DNA of 64,000 nt. Origin: Phoronis australis (taxonomy: Eukaryota; Phoronida; Phoronidae). The translations under genes and the position numbers were made by a program. Shown here one piece after another: positions 55,501-64,000 of the stretch. The number at the start of each line of letters is the position of its first letter. The stretch's first letter is position 1. The notes beneath the pieces were generated by a model. That model was not told where the DNA came from, searched no databases, and saw only the letters and a program-made list of their open reading frames with translations. Where the stretch lies: the NCBI GenBank assembly GCA_002633005.1, contig NMRA01000819.1, forward strand, positions 24,324-88,323, written 5' to 3'.

Positions 55501-57460
55501 ATATTCAGTGAAGTAGATATCGGTAGCATTGATACTTGCCTTGTCCAGGTTAGGGTTTTACCACTTCTCATTGTTTTGGGTAGCCTCTTCAAAACAAGTT
55601 CCTACTAGAGACGGCTCCTGATTGGTCATAATGACATCCGGTAAGACACCACTAGAGCCTGATCCATACTGCAGCTTTGCGATGGACACTCATATAACTA
55701 ATCGAAATTAAATTCTGAGGCTCGGGAATTTTGACCCAGTGTTTAAAAATGCATTATCATGACCACCACTGGAATGAAGTTCCAGTCCTAAAAAGCACAC
55801 AAGATCATAGCAATGAGATCCGATTCAAAGTCACGTGGTGCAAGTCACTATCATTTTAATTTTCCCCGTTCCGCAGAAACTACACTATAAAACGCTCAGT
55901 GCACCATACAGAAGACCTAAACGTGTTGAACGAACCGAATTTAGACTATATGGGTGTACAGATGACGCCTTGACTCCCTAGCAACAAGTGAAGAATGGAG
56001 TCACCGACACTTAGCGACACGCTCTGTCCATGCACATCAACTGCATTGCACACAGTTATTACATTCATTTAGAGAAGTTGAGATGTATTTTTGAATATCG
56101 TGACCACAATTCTCGAGACAGGCGTTACTCAAAGTTCCAGTGGCCCGATGAATTGCACTCAATTCCTCATTTGTGGCAACAGATGATGGAGGTCGATGGC
56201 TCAACATGTCTCCTTCATCTTAATTGGCACATGGTTCCGTTTGCATTTCACGAGTATGTGTAGTTAAGTTTTACTAAGCTCGAGCTAACAAACGTGTTTA
56301 GTTGACCGAGGAGGCTACTGAGGAACTGGTAACACAGCAAAGCATCAAACTGCTGTTTTAAAACAACCCCCCGCTCTTTGGGATCGACTTGAAACCTTAC
56401 TCAGATTTGATATTGTGGGGATTTTTGCGCTCGCGCTACTAACACAAGTTGTGAAATTGGCTTCTTTGTATGCAAACAGAAGTACTGCTCATGACACTGA
56501 TCAACAGATATTTATGGTTTCAGTCGAAATGACACAGATCATTACTGGAGTTGATCTACACAATTAAACGCCATCTTTTTGTAAGGCATATAATTCCTCA
56601 ATAACAAAGTAGTGTATACGAGCGCGAAGAGGATCATATTTCATTGATATTGCGTTCGTAAAATGATGCATTAAATTTCATCTAAGTAGGCCCATTCTAG
56701 CCCCCTCTCTCGTCAGTGTGTTGGTATTATGCAGCCATCTGCCGCACCAGGGGGCTGGTTGATCAAATGGCCATCCCTCAGCTCATATTGTAATAGTCAT
56801 AAGTTCAATTTGAACGGGTCAGAAGTCGCTATTCAAGTGAAATTCAATAGGTCGTTATAACTGAATGACAGGCAATATATTACCCAATTCCATTTTTATT
56901 AAATTAGCGATAAGACCTTATGCTATTTTTGTGCTCATATAAGATGGGTGATGTGGTTAATGCGAGTAGTGGAGTGAGTTTCATCATCTGCAATAGATAC
57001 ACGTATGAATGAAATGTGCAAACCCACATACAATTCGAGACAAGACATTATTGTATACCTTTCATGTACAGTGTCAGCGACGTACATGTACATATCATAA
57101 AACTGGAGATTGACGTGAAATATAGCAATAAATACGCCCTACGTTGACCCACCCTAACCAAACAATCGCCAAAGCTAAGTGCAAATATTGAAAAATTGTT
57201 CTCAAATTAATCACACGGCTTACGCTATAACAACCGTGCGGTCCACAACACGTTTACGAAATCAATAATTGGTATTGAAGCCCAGATACGTTTATTCATC
57301 GACCGTGCAAGCTGGGTTAGCCAAGGAAACAGTGACTTTTAACGGTGAGATCTTTTCAATGCACAAGCATTAGATTGTTAGTTATTCGGTTATCGGGCCT
57401 CTCAATGATGTCACCGTGTCATCATTTTGGACAACCCATGCACTCAGTGGACGGAGAGGA
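52503..57460. other. Intergenic; no gene recognised
   Basis: About 5 kb without convincing exons or tandem repeats. A plus-strand frame at 54316-54582 contains LCSAHFVESFFDSS, faintly like the C-x-x-HF part of a THAP finger, but the other zinc ligands are absent. Confidence 0.45.
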
Positions 57461-59218
57461 TGACAATCGTTTGTAGTGGACACAGCTAGTGTTATGCTGT
57501 TACTAAGAACGGGTCATTCAATTTGCTAATTTCAGTAAGATAATGTCGTCTAGAATGACATATTTGGCCATAAAAATAACAGGCACTTGTAGTTATATAT
57601 AGAGAGAGTTCTTGTCTGTCTAGGGTCGCAAAATGCCGGGTTCGAGGACGGAATCCACACCTGACATGTGTATATTTGGTTTGACTGTCTTTTCGACTAC
57701 AGAGGGGCTCGCTCAGATGCGCCTCATATAAAGACAAGAGAAAACTCGAGATGTTGTTTTATCATTTATAATCGCAACCAACATGCGCTAATTTGCTTGC
57801 GCTCCACGTTTTAGACGGGCTGTGTACTCAAAGTTCGATTTGTATTTGAATTAGGCTTTTGTGGACCCAGTCGGGTGAATGCAACTGGTTAGCAATTGAA
57901 TGTAGACCAACGTAAACATTCTATTCAGCTGCATGCACGATTGCACCATATACATGACAGGATTATGTGAATGGCAACGCGCGGTCAAAGCACTGCGTTT
58001 GTGTAGCATGACACTATAAGTGAGCTAGGGCTCTCGAGATGGATGCTAATCGATTGACAGTGTAAATGCAGTCCACGCATATTGACCGTCTACAAAAAGG
58101 AACCTTATTGGAGGTTTCGTTCATTTTATCAAAATGATAAAGTCTTTTGAAAACTTTAGTTGTATTGCCTCTCTCAGCGCCCTCTATCGGTCATGGATTT
58201 TAAGGAAGGTTAAAAAACACAAAAGCAAACGAACAAAAAACATGAGTCTAACGAAGCTCTTTTTCACAAGTGACAAACTTGAGAGACGTGAACGTCCTTT
58301 CAAAAATAAGCAACTGGGAGATAATGATTCTTCCCTACATTTTCCTCTTGAACCGTGCAAGTAAAACGATCCCCATCGAATTTCATAAGCGTCTTTTTCG
58401 GATCTTGTTTGTTGTAGAAATCTGTGGTACATCTTTGGGACAGAAAATGCCAATTTTTTAAACTGCTGAATGGTTTCTTCTCTAGTGATTTAATCCCGTC
58501 TACTGTCAATGCGTCACAGGCTATGATGTTAATCTGCGTACACGGTGTTGATGGAACATTATGGAAGTGTTGCACAATGACATTATTTCGTTTATACTGA
58601 TGACACTGAGTCGATTATTTAGATGAGGATACAGGTTGTAATGGTGACATTCATAACAAATACGACGACGAAGATAATGGTGATGAAGACGACGTTTATG
58701 ATGAAGTTTGTGATGGTGACTGTGTGATGACGAAGATAAATTATTATAATAATGATAATAAGTATAATAGCTTACAATTATAACGAGTATGCAATGGTTA
58801 TTTTGTGTAAGTCTTTCTTAAGTAACTGTGTTTTACCCTATTAGCAGTACAATTAAGGTCATCGTCTTAAAAACTAATCTTCATTCGTGTACACCCACAC
58901 TCGAATTTTTGTAAACGTGAAACTGCGACACAGTTCGTACGAAAATAAACAATTGTTAGCGTGTGCATTGTACATCTCTGCCGCCTAGGTGGCTATGAAG
59001 GTCGGATGTGTGATGTCGACCATATTGTATTTCTAGTTCTCGGAAAACATGAAATAACATACTTTTTAGTTCACGGTGAATTGCATTCTTCTCAACTCTA
59101 TTGTTAGTATCTCGTTTTTGTTGTATACATAACCTAGAGAGGCATTGCACAACACATACATCCGGGACTTGTTCGAATGTTAGGTATAAATATTATTTAC
59201 ACAATGTAGATTTGCTTT

Positions 59219-59453
59219 TTAGCGAGCTTATATTACAAGACTTTTTAGCGAGATTATATTACAAGACTTTTTAGCGAGATTATATTACAAGACTTTTTAG
59301 CGAGATTATATTACAAGACTTTTAGCGAGATTATATTACAAGACCTTTTAGCGAGATTATATTACAAGACTTTTTAGCGAGATTATATTACAAGACTTTT
59401 TAGCGAGATTATATTACAAGACTTTTTAGCGAGATTATATTACAAGACTTTTT
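59219..59453. repeat. 26-bp minisatellite, about 9 copies (2 in the other allele)
   Basis: Unit tttttagcgagattatatta followed by caagac, cut by n at 59454. The allelic copy at 61252-61308 has only two units before unique sequence. Confidence 0.95.
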
Positions 59454-61251
59454 NTAAGCGTCACCTAGCGGATCAAGAATGTTACAAATTTCTGGCGTTG
59501 GACAATCGTTTGTAGTGGACACAGCGAGTGTTATGCTGTTACTAAGAACGGGTCATTTAATTTGCTGATTTCAGTAAGATAATGTCGTCTAGAATGACAT
59601 ATTTGGCCATAAAAATAACAGGCACTTGTAGTTATATATAGAGAGAGTTCTTGGCTGTCTAGGGTCGCAAAATGCCGGGTTCGAGGACGGAATCCACACC
59701 TGACATGTGTATATTTGGTTTGTCTTTTCGACTACAGAGGGGCACGCTCAGATGCGCCTCATATAAAGACAAGACAAAACTCGAGATGTTGTTTTATCAT
59801 TTATAATCGCAACCAACATGCGCTAATTTGCTTGCGCTCCACGTTTTAGACGGGCTGTGTACTCAAAGTTCGATTTGTATTTGAATTAGGCTTTTGTGGA
59901 CCCAGTCGGGTGAATGCAACTGGTTAGCAATTGAATGTAGACCAACGTAAACATTCTATTCAGCTGCAAGCACGATTGCGCCATATACATGACAGGATTA
60001 TGTGAATGGCAACGCGCGGTCAAAGCACTGTGTTCGTGTAGCATGACACTATAAGTGAGCTAGGGCTCTCGAGATGGATGCTAATCGATTGACAGTGTAA
60101 ATGCAGTCCACGCATATTGACCGTCTACAAAAAAGAACCTTATTGGAGGTTTCGTTCATTTTATCAAAATGATAAAGTCTTTCGAAAACTTTAGTTGTAT
60201 TGCCTCCCTCAGCGCCCTCTATCGGTCATGGATTTTAAGGAAGGTTAAAAAACACAAAAGCAAACGAACAAAAAACAGGAGTCTAACGAAGCTCTTTTTC
60301 ACAAGTGACAAACTTGAGAGACGTGAACGTCCTTTCAAAAATAAGCAACTGGGAGATAATGATTCTTCCCAACATTTTCCTCTTGAACCGTGCAAGTAAA
60401 ACGATCCCCATCGAATTTCATAAGCGTCTTTTTCGGATCTTGTTTGTTGTAGAAATCTGTGGTACATCTTTGGGACACAAAATGCCAATTTTTTAAACTG
60501 CTGAATGGTTTCTTCTCTAGTGCTTTAATCCCGTCTACTGTCAATGCGTCACAGGCTATGATGTTAATCTGCGTACACGGTGTTGATGGAACATGATGGA
60601 AGTGTTGCACAATGACATTATTTCGTTTATACTGATGACACTGAGTCGATTATTTAGATGAGGATACAGGTTGTAATGGTGACCTTCATAACGAATACGA
60701 CGACGAAGATAATGGTGATGAAGACGACGTTTATGATGAAGTTTGTGATGGTGACTGTGTGATGACGCAGATAAATTATTATAATGATAATAAGTATAAT
60801 AATGATAATAAGTATAATAGCTTACAATTATAACGAGTATGCAATGATTATTTTGTGTAAGTCTTTCTTAAGTAACTGTGTTTTACCCTGTTAGCAGTAC
60901 AATTAAGGTCTAATCTTCGTTCGTGTACACCCACACTCGAATTTTTGTAAACGTGAAACTGCGACACAGTTCGTACGAAAATAAACAATTGTTAGCGTGT
61001 GCATTGTGCATCTCTGCCGCCTAGGGGGCGATGAAGGTCGGATGTGTGACGTCGACCATATTGTATTTCTAGTTCTTGGAAAACATGAAATAACATACTT
61101 TTTAGTTCACGGTGAATTGCATTCTTCTCAGCTCTATTGTTAGTATCTCGTTTTTGTTGTATACATAACCTAGAGAGGTATTGCACAACACATACATCCG
61201 GGACTTGTTCGAATTTTAGGTATACATATTATTTACACAATGTAGATTTGC

Positions 61252-61308
61252 TTTTTAGCGAGATTATATTACAAGACTTTTTAGCGAGATTATATTACAA
61301 GACTTTTT
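61252..61308. repeat. 26-bp minisatellite, 2 copies
   Basis: Short allele of the array at 59219-59453. Confidence 0.93.
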
Positions 61309-61555
61309 AGATGGCATTAAATACAAATATGTGAACAACGCATATAAACTCAAAACGAAGAATATAATTCGCTTAAAAGCAGAGCTTGTGGAGAAGTAAA
61401 GGGTGTAACCTGTAATGTTTTACCTCCTTTCATCCAAGAAAATTCCTAGTGTAACTTTCGTGGATCTAACTTCATATCTAGACTAAATTATTAAGCGCCC
61501 TGTCGCAAAGAACTTCACTCAACAGTTGAACTTGGCTATTCAGTTGTTGGAGTAT

Positions 61556-61695
61556 TGAAAACAACATGAACATTGACCTACTGCATTAAAGTCAATCAGA
61601 ATGAAAACAACATGAACTTTGACCTACTGCATTAAAGTCAATCAGAATGAAAGCAACATGAACTTTGACCTACTGCATTAAAGTCCATCAGATTC
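61556..61695. repeat. 44-bp tandem repeat, 3 copies
   Basis: Unit gaaaacaacatgaacattga then cctactgcattaaagtcaat; one further unit follows n at 62368. Confidence 0.92.
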
Positions 61696-61802
61696 ACCTG
61701 TGACATTCACCAGGCAAGCTCAGTCTTTTCTCTGACTCTACAAGCTCAACATTGGTTTTAATGCATTTATTTTCTATTCATCGTTATGTTAAACATGGCG
61801 TT

Positions 61803-62952
61803 CCATTTCTTTTTATTGGGTTTAATAGATAAACGTTCGAATTGGCCGCAGGCTGATCTCGCGGCAGGCGTCAGTTGATGTAAAATATTAAAACAGAGAA
61901 AAGTGAGATCATCCTAGCGCCAACGAAGGGCGTGTATTAATATGACGTCGTGTTCAACAAAGTTTGACTCAGAGAGATACTCTATTATAACTATCATTGG
62001 AGTGATGGTCTGAGTATTGATTTGAACTTTTTAATTTACCTTCACAGCACAACAAATCATCTTGTCCAATGCATACATGCAACCCATTTCTAGCTGGTCA
62101 CCGTTAACGACCACAGGGTCAACCAGAACTCACGGACATGTACGGAGTTGAAAGTTCATAGGTCAGAATTTGCAAGAAGAAACAAGACAAAATTTGTGCG
62201 CTTGTATTTTTAGTTCTCATAATAAGTTTTTGTTATTGAATAAAAAGCAAGCCCCCCAACGTGGATATATACCTTTGTATATATGTAGTCAGTCAATGCA
62301 AGCATTATGTTTTTGATGATGTCTCAGCATTATTTTTTAACGTGCATGTATCATCGTTAATAGTTTGNAACAACATGAACATTGACCTACTGCATTAAAG
62401 TCCATTTCTTTTTATTGGGTTTAATAGATAAACGTTCGAATTGGCCGCAGGCTGATCTCGCGGCAGGCGTCAGTTGATGTAAAATATTTAAAACAGAGAA
62501 AAGTGAGATCATCCTAGCGCCAACGAAGGGTGTGTATTAATATGACGTCGTGTTCAGCAAAATTTGACTCAGAGAGATACTCTATTATAACTATCATTGG
62601 AGTGATGGTCTGAGTATTGATTTGAACTTTTTAATTTACCTTCACAGCACAACAAATCATCTTGTCCAATGCATACATGCAACCCATTTCTAGCTGGTCA
62701 CTGTTAACGACCACAGGGTCAACCAGAACTCACGGACATGTACGGAGTTGAAAGTTCATAGGTCAGAATTTGCAAGAAGAAACAAGACAAAATTTGTGCG
62801 CTTGTATTTTTAGTTCTCATAATAAGTTTTTGTTATTGAATAAAAAGCAAGCCCCCCAACATGGATAAATACCTCAGTCAATGCAAGCATTATGTTTTTG
62901 ATGATGTCTCAGCATTATTTTTTAACGTGCATGTATCATCGTTAATAGTTTG
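61803..62952. repeat. Allelic-type duplication: 61803-62367 and 62400-62952 joined by one n
   Basis: Sequence from tttctttttattgggtttaa recurs after n at 62368. The second copy lacks the 61690-61800 stretch before it and a 13-bp tatatatgtagtc-like stretch. Confidence 0.9.
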
Positions 62953-63867
62953 GTATCGGTCAGTCACGCCTGTTTTGTTAATATTGGCTTTTATCTGCTT
63001 TCAGCGTGAACCGGAGTTTTGTCCGTTCATCCTTAAGGATTTGTTAAATCTAAAATATCTAAATGTCATAAAAGTTATTTATGTTGAATAATTAATATGT
63101 GACGACCTGTAATGTTAGTGTCATACACGATGACATTTTCTTTTGAGTTAGCAGGAAAGCACTTTATAAAAATGTATTTTGTCTGCACTCGATAACCAAG
63201 TGACAACATAAGCTTTTAATAAAGTATCTCTAGATACTCCTTATCGATAGCGCCATCTATCGTTAGGATGTCATTTCATGACTGGGTAAAAGTCGCCATC
63301 ACAGAGAACGTACTTCTTGTCGTTGAAACTAATAACGAATAGCCTGCATCGAAGTCTACACGACTGTTCTTCCCATTGATGACTCATAGCGTTAATTTTA
63401 GTACTGCTAATTAATGGGGGTTACTTGGTGTGGTTTACAAATTACTAAATTTATAAATTTATTCACATATTCATCAATCTTGTGTTTCTATTGCTAAAAC
63501 ATAGCAAAGCTCAATCCCAAAAGTACACAGATCAGACATATGTGTAAAACAATAAGTAGACATGGAACAAACCTTAACAGAAATCCTAATATTGTTTGTT
63601 GATGGTTATTCGTTGTCGTGCAACAGAAATTAAATTTGTTGGCAAGTGATCCAGTGAAGTAGGTCTTTGAGTAATAGCAAAGTTGGTAATAGCTTGTGGT
63701 TGGTGTGTTTATGGTCGGTCTATATCACGATGCTGTGAGTCACAAATAGAACACGTTATTCCAGACATAGCCCGCTCGCTTCACTGACCTCAATATACAA
63801 GAATATCTCGTGTGGATATGTCAGTTGACATGCAGGTGGGCAGTCGTACCCGGCGGTTGATCTGAAA
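62953..63867. other. Intergenic; nothing recognised
   Basis: No supported feature on either strand. Confidence 0.45.
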
Positions 63868-64000
63868 ATGGATGCAGTGGATGAAAACGCACATTTACCA
63901 AATATAAATGCAACATTGCACAAAGACTTGGTGAAATGTATTGTACTCAGATGCACAGGAACCCCAACCTTATCAAGCTTCATTACCTGTTCAGAGAGCA
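63868..64000 (+). CDS. Open frame running off the right edge, unrecognised
   Basis: ATG at 63868 opens 44 codons (MDAVDENAHLPNINATLHKD start) to the window end without a stop. It could be a first exon; no family recognised. Confidence 0.2.
   Translation, partial: MDAVDENAHLPNINATLHKDLVKCIVLRCTGTPTLSSFITCSES

Larger units (their letters stand above)
57462..61308. repeat. Allelic-type duplication: 57462-59453 and 59501-61308 around one n
   Basis: The segment from gacaatcgtttgtagtggac recurs with about 97-98% identity. The copies differ in a short tandem repeat of ataatgataataagt (about 58745/60780) and in VNTR length at their ends. Confidence 0.93.

Noticed and set aside
58300-58575. 91-codon minus-strand frame conserved in both alleles (also 60335-60610)
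   Set aside because: Between alleles I count three amino-acid changes and one silent change, no sign of protein constraint, and no family is recognisable.

Overview
The window is eukaryotic genomic DNA: spliced genes with GT-AG introns, large non-coding stretches, dense minisatellites, TIR transposons, and no operons. The best fit is a cephalochordate (amphioxus, Branchiostoma). This is inferred from the extreme minisatellite load inside introns, a minisatellite that runs across an exon/intron boundary (a type described in amphioxus genes), very high allelic divergence, and deuterostome-type gene content. No species marker was available to prove it.

Region 1 (1-24.6 kb, minus strand) is most of one gene, AASDH (ACSF4/U26-type 2-aminoadipic-6-semialdehyde dehydrogenase-like, beta-alanine-activating enzyme). 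I reconstructed 16 exons whose phases all join. They encode an adenylation domain (motifs TSGSTG, YGITE, TGD, GRIDDQVK and the catalytic-Lys motif HGKLDKEKL), a phosphopantetheine carrier domain (SGGTS) and five PQQ-type beta-propeller segments. The first few codons were not found and the last propeller segments lie beyond the left edge. The introns carry more than 20 minisatellite arrays. One of them repeats the 5' splice site itself.

Region 2 (24.6-34 kb) has no recognised complete gene. It holds a probable first exon of an acidic protein cut by a gap (26.5-26.7 kb, below an ETS/CRE-type promoter motif), a perfect 16-bp hairpin, and a complex repeat of about 3.4 kb (30.05-33.45 kb) built of about 425-450-bp modules and split by a 1.76-kb element flanked by TTAA.

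Region 3 (34.1-39.9 kb, minus strand) is a full-length ABCA-subfamily transporter in only two exons, the first 4.69 kb long. Both nucleotide-binding domains have lost conserved catalytic or signature residues, yet the frame is intact.

Region 4 (40-64 kb) has no convincing gene. It consists mainly of pairs of near-identical segments. Each pair meets at a single n or a run of Ns (n at 40703, 44287, 59454, 62368; gap 48948-49713; also 7756, 22116 and 14309-14467 further left). I read these as two haplotypes laid end to end by the assembler, about 9 kb of false duplication. Because both alleles are visible, the window records real polymorphism: a 660-bp Harbinger-like insertion with TTA target duplication, a VNTR with 9 versus 2 copies, and several indels. 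A foldback MITE with a nested hairpin occurs in both alleles.
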